Assembly: GCA_032690845.1 (NCBI GenBank)
Contig: CM064423.1
Location: 30,030,044 to 30,094,043 of the forward strand
Direction: 5' to 3'
DNA from: Eleusine coracana subsp. coracana
Taxonomy: Eukaryota; Streptophyta; Magnoliopsida; Poales; Poaceae
Length of the DNA stretch: 64,000 nucleotides
In this document: in pieces, positions 11,387 through 22,063 of the stretch
How the letters are laid out: every line of letters begins with the position of its first letter
Position numbering within the stretch: position 1 is the first letter of the stretch
Position numbers and translations under genes: made by a program
Notes under the pieces: model-generated
Databases searched by the model: none
What the model was told of the DNA's origin: nothing
Seen by the model: the letters and a program-made list of their open reading frames with translations, nothing else

Positions 11387-13810
11387 CTAGAAACACGCTA
11401 CTAACTCTTGATCACACAGGATCACACTCTTGCTCCTCCTAGACCTATGACTACTTCTCCCTTTGGAAAAAAAGCACCAAAAAGAGGAAAAGGAAACAAC
11501 TAAGCACTCATGGTCGAAAGAGGTGGTGCAGCAACGTCCTCTGAGGGTTATGCTCTGGGCTGCTCCGGTGCTGGGTCCTGCTGCTCTCACTGAGCCCGTG
11601 TCACCTGAGCGTCAAGCTGCTCAAAGTACTCAAGGTCAACTGGTGACTCAGACCCTCTGTCCTATCCTGCTGGTGGGATTGTGGATGTCTCCTCAGCAAC
11701 TGTCGCCTTAAGAAGAGCAAGGTCATCCACATCCTCCTGAGTGAAGCCTCCACAGACAAGATCCTCTGCTACCTCAGGTGTGACAAGCATAGAGTCTGTA
11801 GCAAAAGAAGGTAGAGTTGTAGCTGTCTCTGGGGCTGTCTCAGAGTCTGCTCGAGTAGTGCGCACTATGTCTGAGAATAGACTCCTGACCGGTAAGTGCT
11901 GCTGGGTGGAGAGTCCTGCCATCTATGAAGTAGAAGAGTGTGTCGGTGAAGTAAACAACATAGATACTGAGAAGGCGGACACGGGGGAGAAATGAGCTGG
12001 TGAGCAAGTCTGTCCTGCTACCCATGTCAATAGCACCCCTGAAAGTGAAGGCAGTCTAGAAGACTGGGCTGGCTGTGTCTGCAGCGGCTGAAACTCTAGA
12101 AGAGTAGAATGTCCTGGCTGCTGACTGGCCTGCCTCTGAGTCATCTTTGCCATCTGGGTCATCAGTGTAGTCATCGGCATCATCTGTTGTCTCTAAAGCT
12201 CTGACTATCCTCTGATGACCTCCTTGATCTGACGCCTCTCCTCAGCTGAGTTCTAAATGAAATCACTCAGACGTCCTGCAAGTGCTGCTATAGAAGTGGC
12301 ATCCTCTGACTGTGTACCTACAGGCTGGGGAGGTGCTCCTGTACTGGCTGACTCAGGAACCACCGTCTCTGGATGAGCTGCATGCTCGTGAGTCACCGGC
12401 GGTGACTCCTGCTTCTCCTCTCCTATCTGCTGACTCGAGGCTGACTATGATCTCCAGGGGACTCGAGGTGAGTAGCTGGTGGTCACCTCAGGGAACACCT
12501 TGTACTGTTCCTCAGTCAGGAGCCCTAGTCTCTGAAGTAGATAGAAAATGTATGGACCATAGACCAGGGGTCGTCCTCCTACCCTCTTAGAGATAACCTC
12601 CTCCATCTCAGCAATAAACAAATCAGCCAAGTCAAACGGCTGCCTCCTCAGTATAGCTCCCACTGCCCACTAGTGCAGAAATGTGAACTCCTCTTTGTAC
12701 ACTGACCTAGAAATGATAGTCCTGGTGACTATCGCTCTGACCACCTTAGCCTCTGCGGTGAGTCTCGCAGGGCCTCTGTTGAAACCTGGGGTGTGCGGTG
12801 GTGGAAAGGCGATCGACACCATGTCGTCTGGAGGTAGCGTTCTTCCCTGTGGTCTGTGGGGCAGAGCGAAGGTCCCATACGTACTCCTGTACAACTACAG
12901 ATTTGTAGCAACTAATTCCAGTCTAGCTATGAGGTCCTCTCTGGTCAGTCGCTAGGGCTCTCCACTGAACATAAACCAGATCTATGAGCGATCTCTGGCT
13001 ACCCAAAGTGAGGCGTAGAACTCCATGACAATGTCCTCTTTGTATCTGTATGGAGCAGTGACTAACTCTGCTAGTCCTGGCAAGTACGTGAAGTACTGCT
13101 CCATGTCGGTGCCTATGACCTTCTTCATGGCCTAGTAAGTCATGTACTGCTGCGGCACAAACAATCCAGTCTTGCCCTTCCTTGCAAGATAGCGTCTCAA
13201 TCCTTCTCCAATCCTCCACTGAAGCCCTGTCTAGTACCTCTCTCCTACAGCAGGGTCCCTAGGGACTAAAACCCACAGACCGAAGGAGAGGTGACGACTC
13301 GCTTTAAGGTCCTTGGCGCGAACCTTAAGTATGTCTCCCTCTCTGGCTGCTGCTACAAGTCTCTATAGCCTCCTGATGCACACCTCACAGATGCACTGCG
13401 AGTCTCTTGCCCGATGAGCTGACCTCTGGGGTCCTATCTGTGCTGGCTTCTCTGTATCCTCCTCATCAAACTCCTCAGACTCTGACTCTGAGGTCTCCTC
13501 CTCCTCGGACTCCTCCTGCTGCCTGGAGGATCCCTGCTCCTTAGGTCTCGATGACCTCTCCTTACGAGAAGCTGGAGTACTCTACGACCATGGTGGTAGA
13601 ACAACTCCTGTGGCCAGGCCCTGAGTTGCTGTCCTCTGTTAGGTACTCCTCCTCAACCCCTGTGGCTCGCTATCTGGCTGCCCAATAATCAACCGTGCCT
13701 CGGGTGTCTTGCGTGCTATATCCATAGGCTCTAGGTGCTGTGCAAACCTCAAGGCTCTTGGGCTTCTCTGCCAACTTTGCCTTGCCCTTATCCTGATCGG
13801 ATCCTGCCAT
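11387..13810 (-). pseudogene. ORF2-family plant retrotransposon protein inside a Copia-like LTR backbone, decayed
   Basis: The minus-strand ORF starts at 13810 (MAGSDQDKGKAKLAEKPKSL) and is broken by several frameshifts and stops. Recognisable blocks are MEFYASLWVARDR, FMFSGEP, LTREDL, YRSTYGTFALPHRPQGR, then VVRAIVTRTIISRSVYKE, AILRRQPFDLADLFIAEMEE and YGPYIFYLLQRLGL. Their order and spacing parallel the ORF2 of the Athila-type element (MQFLCTLRK, FRLFGQ, VTWGDLHAMLGL, MHVWLAMTLFPRGDI and RIAQKCGLL). The segment nearer the 3' end is Ser/Thr/Pro-rich. No reverse transcriptase or integrase is seen between the LTR pieces, so the element was probably non-autonomous. Function unknown. Confidence 0.55.
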
Positions 13811-14974
13811 CTTTGCTGCTAAAATTGTCTGGATAACCATAGAACCTATATAAAACTATAGCAAAGCACCGCTAGGTAAGAATGCACAGTAGAAATCCTA
13901 GCACTGAATGAAGGACATGATCACTAGACAAATGAGACAATGTGATCACATTGATCATCGACTATATGTGGCTGGTGCGAGCCATCTTGTGTGCAGTCAA
14001 ATAATAGGCAATAAATCTAATTATAGACTAAAGAGAGACAAACCCTAGAATTGCAATTAACAGATAGGCATGGAATCCATTGCAACATAGGTTTAGCTAA
14101 TTACCTAATTAATGCAACTAACCATGGGCAATTAATCTTGATTGCATCAATTAAGGAAACTGCTCAATAATTAGGGTATAAACAATGAATTGGAGAATAG
14201 CACAATACCCTAAAGGAAGAATTGAAGCCGAAAATGTGAGAAACACACGACCAATTGGCTAAAAGGCGGAGTTTTTAGGTCATCGGTAATGGAGCGGACG
14301 ATGAGGCAATCCTTGCCGTAATTGGAGGTGGGGCTCGGAATAGCGGGTGCGCGCAGGGGTGGAGGGAGAGACAGCACTGGAGGTGGCCGGTGGCGAGGCT
14401 CATGGTGACGGTGAGGCGCCCGGTGAGGCGCACGGCAGCGGCAACAGAGCAACGGAGCGGAGGTGGCGACACAGCGGCGCTGGAGCTTATGTGCGTGGGT
14501 GAGTGCATGAGCAGTGGTGCGGGCATGTGGTGGAGTGAAGGCGAGCAGGCTGAGCTCGGGGGCGAGGTGATGACGGCTGCGTTGGCATTGACGATGAAAT
14601 CGGTGGAGGCGGCGAGTGCGTGCTCTCGGCTTCGGTCGGAAACAACAAGGATAGGTCCAAGGGGATTTGACCTAGGTCAGTCATGCACCGACGACCGAGA
14701 TTGAAACAAGGACAAATCATCAGTCCAAATCTAGAAGTGCATCGCGCAATCAAACAAGGTGACCGGACGGTCCGCTGATGTCACCGTACTGTCCAGTCAC
14801 TTCAGGGATTTTGGAAACCTAGGTTCTAGGTGAATAGAACCTCATGCAGACCGGACAGTACAATCTTCACAAGACCTTTTTCCTGGTTTCTATTTCCAAA
14901 CCCCCAAACCATCTGTGCATTGCTGCACAGATTGGACTGTATGGTCTGAAGACCGGACCGTACGGTCACTTCCA
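13811..14974 (-). other. Leader of the Copia-like element: AT-rich part, GC-rich island, palindrome pairs
   Basis: 13811-14220 is AT-rich and shows nothing. 14280-14650 is strongly GC-rich with open frames on both strands but no recognisable domain; it may be captured sequence or a structured leader. 14761-14800 and 14930-14967 each hold two palindromic units 21 bp apart, of the same GACCGGACCGTCCGGTC type as the LTR at 9700-10871; a single unit is near 14844. Confidence 0.45.
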
Positions 14975-15254
14975 CGATCAGCACTGCCGATGACCAGGAC
15001 TAGCACTGCTGATGGGTCAGAACTCTGATCAACACTGCCGGTGGACCCCGCACTAGCACTGCCAATAGCCACGACCGGCACTGCCGATGCGCTGTGCCCG
15101 TTTTTTTCAGAGTTTTGAGAACCCCGCACCAGCACTGCTGATGGGTGTGACCGGCACTGCCGATGGCTGTGATCGGCACTGCTGATGGTTGTCCAGACTT
15201 GATCTATTTTGGCGCATTTCTTTGACAGTTTCGAGTCTTTGCAGTTCTTCTTTG
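14975..15254 (+). repeat. SIRE-type Copia LTR fragment (palindrome-rich part)
   Basis: It matches the SIRE LTRs at about 43705-44010 and 59405-59665 in direct orientation, including the array of CGGCACTGCCGATG-type units and the end block around TGATCTATTTTGGCGC. Only about 280 bp is present, so it is a broken piece and not a solo LTR. Confidence 0.75.
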
Positions 15255-15300
15255 CACTGGCCACGCTGGCGGATGATGTGGCGAGTCTACGTGGCAAGGG

Positions 15301-15383
15301 CCATGTGTCATCCTTATAGAGTGTCAAGTGCCATCTTCCAAGAGTGCCATGCGTCCCCTTTCACAAGTGCCATGTGTCACCTC
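15301..15383. repeat. 23-bp tandem array, left part (split by LTR insertion)
   Basis: About 3.6 copies of a 23-bp unit starting CCATGTGTC, with ends like AAGAGTG. The array stops at 15383 where a Copia-like LTR begins and resumes at 26414 with the same period. Confidence 0.7.
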
Positions 15384-16867
15384 TGAAAGGACCGAGTGAC
15401 CGAGAGGAGGGGGTTAATCGGGAACTCGTAATATGTACCAAATTCGCCAATTCCTAAAACCAAGCACTCAAACAACTCCTATAGCAATTTTGGTGGTAAT
15501 CACACTAACATGATAAAGATCCTATAAAAGGAACAACAACCAAACCATACTAGTGCATCACACAAGGCAATGCAACTCCTATACAAGCTAGTAATCAAAG
15601 ACATGCGGAAGCAAACAACAAGCTAGCAAAGTAGCCTCCTCATGCAAAACTACAACATCATCAACAAAAGTAAAACAAGCACACAAGCATGAGTAGCACA
15701 GTATGTAAATGCGGAAGGTAAAGCATCACAATAAGTAGTACGAGTAAGAGGTGGCTCATGATATTTTTCTTGAGGTCTCAGAAGGATGGCGTCTTCCTCT
15801 TCTCCTTATTGGGCCACTCCCACCAGAGTACCGGTCCCTCCCATCACCAAGTGAAATTCTCGCACACGAGCCTGCAATCACTCCTGGAGTGAAGACATGA
15901 TTGTGTCACTGCTGCCACCAAGGTACATGCTCGCCTCTCTCGAGAACTTGCCGGACTGCCCGACCAGACACGGGCGCTCACACTCGATGCCCCTTTCAAC
16001 GGTGGGCTTAAACCGTGTACAAACGTGTGACGGCCTTCACAACCAATCATGATAGGCTCGATCACCAACACCTAACCGGTCTAGCTCTCACCATAGACCA
16101 AGAGTAACAACCGAGATCACACTCTCAAGGACACCCTAGCCTTGTATGTTGATAGATGCTCTAGTGCCTCTCTCTAGCACTCTGAAGATATCAAATATCT
16201 CCTCCTAGGGATCCTCTCTTTTCCTCTTGGCTCCCTACTGATGCTCCCAGCTATCCCAATGACCAAGAGAGGTCTCCAACACCCCAGCAACAAGTTTAGG
16301 CTTCCAACCTCAAACTGGCCGTTGCTCCAAAAACAGCCTACTAGATGTACAGACCGGACAGTCCGGTCTATCCAGACCGGACCATCCGGTCTCCACTGGA
16401 TGGCTCCTCCAGAGTCATTGCTTTCTATCCGTTGTTGTCTCCAATACGGACCATACAGTACAGTTTATAGATCGTATAGTCCGGTCTTCATCGCTCCTTC
16501 TCCAAATAGAGTCGTTGCAACCATTTCCTCGTTTGTCCAGAATTTCTTCCTACAGACCATACAGTCCGGTCTGTACAAATTCTGCTGGAACAAATTTCCT
16601 TGCGGCCAACTTGTCCTCTATTCTGGAATCCTCACTGATGACCAGACTATTCGGTCTCTAGCACCTCTCTGTCCGATCTTCATCTACAGAAGCATTGGTA
16701 GTGCCTATGATTTATTTCCCAGCTTGACTTTATTTCCCAGCTTCTTCCAACAGATCCTTGGCTTCTCCACTGCCACCTAGTGCCTATGATTTAACCGAGC
16801 ATCTATGCACATCACCAACTAGCATGACCTAAGAGACATGACCAAGACAAGTGTTCCAAAGACTTAC
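15384..16867 (-). repeat. Copia-like LTR, first part (interrupted by Athila-type element)
   Basis: It starts TGAAAGGACCGAG and contains the same ordered blocks as the LTR at 9700-10871 (CATGATAGGCTCGATCAC, then CACCCTAGCCTT, then a palindrome pair at 16351/16374, 23 bp apart). The additional 0.6 kb at 15400-16030 holds no gene. The LTR is cut at 16867 by the element at 16868-26259 and resumes at 26265. With 23-bp repeats on both outer sides it looks like a solo LTR. Confidence 0.7.
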
Positions 16868-18416
16868 TGTTGACTTTTGCTAAGCCATATTAATAAATCA
16901 TTCCCGGCACGGGGCCAGAAACGGTTCACTAATATGTCCCAGAGTCAAGTAGGTAAAATCCGCAAGCGCACGGAGAATACCGCTGTAGCATTTCACCCGG
17001 AAGTATTCAGGGTATCGTATTTGTTTATCCCAAAGGAAGGGTATGATCAAGAAGCGTTACTAACATATAAGATCATGTTAACAATTAGCAAGGATATCTA
17101 ACCAAGACAGGCGGGTACATGATAATAACTGGGTAGTGTGACACACACAGAAGATTCCTACTAAATAAATAAAGTCTAGTGGAGGAAAGACTAGGCTAAG
17201 CTACTCCTACTATACATTCCTATACAGTTGCATAGCCTAAGTAGAATACATACAGACCCACACTCAGGTTCAGCAGTCAATAGTATAGCACTTCAGGCAC
17301 GGACTTACCCCTGCATCCACAGGCGACTTCCGCCAAGAGCCTACGCACTAGCCTAGCGGGGAGGATTTCAAAGGACGGACAGGGCTGTCACCACCTGCCG
17401 CCTACCTCAACGAACCAGTAGACTAACGAATAATTGATGCAAATCAGTCACCCAAGTACCATACTTGCATGACCAAAGAGCACTCTGCCCCTCCGCGATT
17501 ACTATTAACGAGGCAGAGTTACCGTACGAATACGATCACCAAACCCATGCTATACTTTATCAGCTAAAACTAAGCATAGAGACTATAACATATAAACTAG
17601 ACTATAGTGACGGTATATAACTAGCATGACAATAGTAGTATAATAAATATAAACTACTATCACACAAGTAGACTATACTATCACATATATGGATCACAAA
17701 ATCAAACAAGAAACTCATGACCCAAGCACAACTATATAGAAAAGATATATATATTGATAAGAGTAAAGTCTTACAAAAGGGAAAAGATACAAGAGCCATA
17801 CCAATTCCAAGTGAAGACTTGGGACTAGAGAGCTCTAGACTCAGCCTAACTCCACTAAAACTCCAAGAACTACTATTAGCAAGAGAGAAATGCTTCTTGT
17901 GGTGTGTGTTGAGTGTGAAGGCACACCCTCCTATTTATAGCCTCAATAGGTCGGCAAGGGAGAGTAACCGCCACGGAAGGCATCTCAAACCATCATCAGG
18001 AGTCGCGGAGGAGCCAACACGTGGAAGCCCAGGCGGAGAGGGCGCCCGGCTGGGTCGGCCGACCTGACCAGGTCGGCCGACCTGGGGGTGGCCCCTCCTG
18101 GCCTGTGCTTTCTCCAGGTGGCTGTCCTGTGGGCCCTGACGTTGGTTTGCGCGGTATTGCAGGGAGTTACGTCGGTTAAGTGCTGAAAATGGGCCCTTCA
18201 ATCCGTGTGACGTCCATGTGGCACTCTCTGATTGGTCGAAAATGTGTTTTCTTGCCTTTTGAGGTGTTTCCTTCACATTTCCTCCTGCATGCACAAAGTT
18301 CTCCAAGTACAAGTGGAACTATATTATTGTGCTAAAGCATGCGTGTATGAAATGCCAAATTCTCCTTTATTTGAGTATAGTTGACGGTTGAAAATGGTAC
18401 TTAACAGCCGTCAACA
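16868..18416 (-). repeat. 3' LTR of the intact Athila-type element
   Basis: 1549 bp, TGTTGAC...CCGTCAACA. It carries a primer-site-like sequence near its inner U5 end (16901-16917), a TATAAATA box on the minus strand (17932-17939) and two GGTCGGCCGACC palindromes at 18053 and 18071. It is followed on the right by the polypurine tract. Confidence 0.95.
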
Positions 18417-18430
18417 AACTCCCCCAAGCT
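18417..18430 (-). promoter_or_regulatory. Polypurine tract of the Athila-type element
   Basis: On the minus strand AGCTTGGGGGAGTT directly precedes the 3' LTR, the usual site of second-strand priming. Confidence 0.85.
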
Positions 18431-19641
18431 TACCCTTTGCTCGTCCCGAAGCAAAGATAAACTTAAGTTGTTGATCAGGAGTTGCTACAATGTCCTACTC
18501 CTCAATAATACTATGCGCACAACAAAGTACTCTTCCTAGAATTAAATATATTGGCGCATAACTTACCCATTTACCTTGATCCATGGAGCTTTTACACCTC
18601 ATTGTCTTGGGCGGTTGAGAGATAGAACAATTGCAGGGCACCAATCACTTGCTCTAGATTCCGCTATGTTGTTCTGGAGGTTTTCAAAAGATTTTGAAAA
18701 TAAAAACCAAGTTCCTCAAATGATTCTCTCGGATCACTCAATATGTGTATGATTCCTCACCAAGGCAAAGTGTTGCCTATAATCTCCTACTTCTAAATAA
18801 GGCTTTATGTGGAGCTCAAGGTAGGGATATATGAGGCACTCATGTTCACATAATATTGCTATGTCAAAAGACCGGATCCAAGAAAAACATCAATTCAAAC
18901 AATCTTGATCAAGATGTGCAAGTGTGTGGGAGAACGGAGGAATGGTGGATGGGAAGAAATAACTCCTTTTTGAATTTTCCTTCTCTCTTTTGGAGTTTCT
19001 AGGCTATGGCTATCTTTTGCTTGCTCTCTTTTTTGAGCATTTTTTTTTCTTTTCTTTTTGCATAGCCATAGTCCTAGTTTGCAATGAATACTTTGAGAGA
19101 GGAATTTTGCAATGGATATATGGAGTGTTTCTTTGGATGGATGGATGGATAGTGGCTTTCTTCCGGTGTAGAAGAATAGCTCACGGTGGATATGGTGGAT
19201 ATGGTGGATGCTATCTTCTTGACTTAGAAGGATAGCTCATGGCGGTGGATGTGTGTATATGATCTTGATCAAGAAAGCATGAAAAGAGTTCTACTAGGGT
19301 CACAACAATTTTGACTAAGCTCAATGTGAAACAAGCAGCATATGTGTAAAGGTTTTCAAATGTAAACACTACATATGGCTGTGGTGGGAATTTCATCATT
19401 GAGGAACTTATCAATTTGTCATTTTGAAAAATAAAACTCCGGAATTCAAGCTTTACATTGAGCAAGATCATAGCAGCCCTATCTATCATATCATACCTCT
19501 CAACAACTTAGAACTAGAGAATGCATATGCTACCCACAAGATTCAAGTTCAAGGCAAGATTTACCAACAAACCTAACTCTTGAGAGAGTACTAAGTTGTA
19601 AACTAGCTTTAGAGAGGAATAAAGGACAGAGCAACTATTCA
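18431..19641 (-). other. 3' untranslated region of the Athila-type element
   Basis: About 1.2 kb between the ORF2 stop and the polypurine tract. It is AT-rich with short GGATATGGT-type direct repeats near 19190-19210 and has no supported ORF. Confidence 0.7.
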
Positions 19642-21315
19642 TCATCTCAACATAGGAAAATTATACACATTCATACCGCGCATGAAAAAGGGAAATATTT
19701 TTGTTCTTTTTATGTTTTGCAAATTTTTATGGATTTTCAGATTTAGCAAATGCAAGAAATAAAGAGAAGGGGAAAGATACAAGTTACCGTGAGAAGGGAG
19801 GTCCTCCCCCAAGCTTGTTCTTGCTAATACCTGCTGGTTCGGGTCGTAGCCTTGGGAGCGGAAGAAGGCATCCCAATTGCTCCGATTCTGAGCCAGCATC
19901 GCGTTCAGCTGGCGGAATTGGTTGTCGCTGAAATTCTGCCATTGCTGGGTGTCGGCGACATGTTGCGTGAGAGTTTGTTGCATGCTCTCGGTGCGCAAAT
20001 CAATGTCGTTCACCCTCCTTGTCAACTCGGCCATCCCATAGTTGAGTTCACGGAACCCACGGGATGAGAATGACCGAGTGGCAAAGGATGGCGGTCCGCT
20101 TGAACATGATGACGTCTGCATGGGGTAATCGTACTGAGATTCCCATGCTCCGGCCTGCCATGTTGATGCACCCACCTCGTCCTGTGGCGGGGGCTGCTCC
20201 CATACCGGATCTCCGGTCGGAGTGTGAAACTCCGGTGTAGGCTCCATATGCCTACGGGAACGTGTCGGTCGCCCTGAAACACTATGCCTGCGAACTTCTC
20301 CCACTGGCTCAAGTGGGAGGGTTAGTGCCCGACAGTGATACAAACGAAGACCCGGGTTAGGTAACGGGAATTCATTTGTATACCCGGGAAAGTGATAGAT
20401 CAAGGTATTGTTTGGACCATGTTTCAAAGTATGTCCTTGCACAAAATAGTCCTCGCCTAGAAATTCTCTATCTACCGTCAAATATTCAACATGAACATTC
20501 TCAAGCAGACCACACTTCTGCGCAATGCGAGTAACTAAAGAGGTGCACTCAATTGGTCCTGTCAACTTTATATTGTCTAACCATTGATCAATCATGCATT
20601 CCGCGGGTGACACCCTAATTTTCTTAACCATGGCATAAAGTATTTTCAATTCATCTTGCCGGACAACCCTAATGTCACCTCGAGGAAACAAGGTCATAGC
20701 CAACCACACATGCATAAATCTAAGTGTAGGATTATGGATGGCACTTGTTCTAGGCTTGGGACCCCACTCGTTTCCGGAAATTTTTTTCCAAAAACTTTCT
20801 TTATGGAACCCCTTTAGCGCTTTATCTAAGTCTAGCCTACATTTAGGATTTAGACCTAGCATAGCATGAAGATCACCCCATGTGACCAAGCGCTCTTGCC
20901 CAAACAAGCGAAAAGAAATGCCTTCATCATACTTTCTAAGGGTGCATAAAAACTGCATAGTAAGCAAACGAGAACCCGGCTCATCTACTTCTACGAAATT
21001 TAGCCAACCCATAGTGCGAAAAATAGAGGCAAATTCTTCTCTCATACCTATTTTCTCGAGGAAGTCCGGATCGAAGCGTCGGGTGTGGGCGAATGGCCGT
21101 TCTCTCATGAGCGCGATGGCTTGGCCCTCGCGGTCGTCCTTGATGTCGAGATGCTCCTCGGTGATGAGCAAGGCCGGCCTTTCCTCCGGAATTTCAGCTT
21201 CGGGGTCACCATGCCCCGGATCTGGTGTGAGCTCGACGGAGGATGCTTGACTCGTGCTTGCACGAGTGCTTTTTCTCCGCTTGATTCCGGCGACTTGCTT
21301 CATTCGGTTGAACAT
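19642..21315 (-). CDS. ATHILA ORF1-like protein (ORF2), intact
   Basis: An uninterrupted frame in the env position of the element. I start it at 21315 (MFNRMKQ), because a splice-acceptor-like tract (TTTGTTCTTGTGTGCAG) ends two bases before that ATG. An upstream in-frame ATG at 21366 would add a hydrophobic stretch, FDLVFVLVLCLFLCAAMF, which is probably just the translated pyrimidine tract. The product is about 557 residues: a basic, Ser-rich N-terminus; an ATHILA ORF1-type globular part with CTLRKYDEGISFRLFG, VTWGDLHAMLGL, FWKKISGNEWGPKPRTS and FMHVWLAMTLFPRGDIRV; then a Pro/Ser-rich linker and a C-terminal probable coiled coil rich in Gln. Related relics are at 4320-5941 and 63353-64000. 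Function is unknown. Intactness next to identical LTRs suggests recent selection or very recent insertion. Confidence 0.75.
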   Translation of the reverse strand: MFNRMKQVAGIKRRKSTRASTSQASSVELTPDPGHGDPEAEIPEERPALLITEEHLDIKDDREGQAIALMRERPFAHTRRFDPDFLEKIGMREEFASIFRTMGWLNFVEVDEPGSRLLTMQFLCTLRKYDEGISFRLFGQERLVTWGDLHAMLGLNPKCRLDLDKALKGFHKESFWKKISGNEWGPKPRTSAIHNPTLRFMHVWLAMTLFPRGDIRVVRQDELKILYAMVKKIRVSPAECMIDQWLDNIKLTGPIECTSLVTRIAQKCGLLENVHVEYLTVDREFLGEDYFVQGHTLKHGPNNTLIYHFPGYTNEFPLPNPGLRLYHCRALTLPLEPVGEVRRHSVSGRPTRSRRHMEPTPEFHTPTGDPVWEQPPPQDEVGASTWQAGAWESQYDYPMQTSSCSSGPPSFATRSFSSRGFRELNYGMAELTRRVNDIDLRTESMQQTLTQHVADTQQWQNFSDNQFRQLNAMLAQNRSNWDAFFRSQGYDPNQQVLARTSLGEDLPSHGNLYLSPSLYFLHLLNLKIHKNLQNIKRTKIFPFFMRGMNVYNFPMLR

Positions 21316-21591
21316 GGCTGCACACAAGAACAAACACAAGACAAGAACAAAAACAAGATCGAACAAGTGTTCGGGTGAGCGTTAGTGAAAACGACAAACC
21401 CGAGCTTCTCCGAAATTGGTTTTCTTCTCACAACAACTTGCAAATGCACTAAAACAGAGGGGAAATATTTTTTTTGGGTTTTTGGGGCTGTAGTAAAGTT
21501 GAAGAACACGAAATTTTGGGAGAGCAACAAGTGAGCAAAGGAGGGGAGTGAAAGATAAGCTTGGAATGGTGAAGCTCCCCCTCCTGGGCGG

Positions 21592-21720
21592 TTTTTATGG
21601 CCAAGGAAGCGAGATGGCCGTTAGAAAGGGACAGACCAACGGCCATATAGCCGTTGGGAGAAAGGAGCACAGGAAAAGGTGGGGCCAGGGGGTCGGCCGA
21701 CCCCACCAGGTCGGCCGACC
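21592..21720 (-). promoter_or_regulatory. Probable internal promoter before ORF2: TATA-like box plus two GGTCGGCCGACC palindromes
   Basis: On the minus strand, palindromes at 21691-21702 and 21709-21720 (18 bp apart) lie about 95 bp upstream of CCATAAAAAC (21591-21600), itself about 280 bp before ORF2. The LTR of the same element has the same palindromes at the same 18-bp spacing upstream of its TATA box. The rest of the spacer (21367-22063) has no gene, but includes AACGGCTATATGGCCGTT around 21638-21655, another palindrome. Confidence 0.5.
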
Positions 21721-22063
21721 TGGCAGGTGGGCCTCCTGGCAGCCCCCTTTTTCCTATGTGTTCCCCAACGGCTAGGGGATTTGTCCCCTGCTGCCTTTTT
21801 GCTCAAAAAGCTCGACAAAAAATCTTTTCAAAATGGAAAGCCCAAAAACCTATTTTCTAAATTTTCAAAAATGCAAATGAGTTTTGAAAAATTCCAAGGT
21901 GGCTGGAAAAATTCAAAAGTGCAGAAATGCAGTGGTCGGGAAAAACCAAATGTGGTGGAAAGCAAATATGCAATTAAAAGAGCAAATATGGATAACTACC
22001 GGTTTAACCTCCCGGCGAGGACTCACCTTTTAAAGTCCGACGAGCGGGACTTTTCTCCGACGT

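Noticed and set aside
21316..21366. Signal peptide or membrane anchor on ORF2
   Set aside because: The hydrophobic residues come from translating a pyrimidine-rich splice-acceptor-like tract; the relatives at 63353 and 5941 do not keep a hydrophobic N-terminus.
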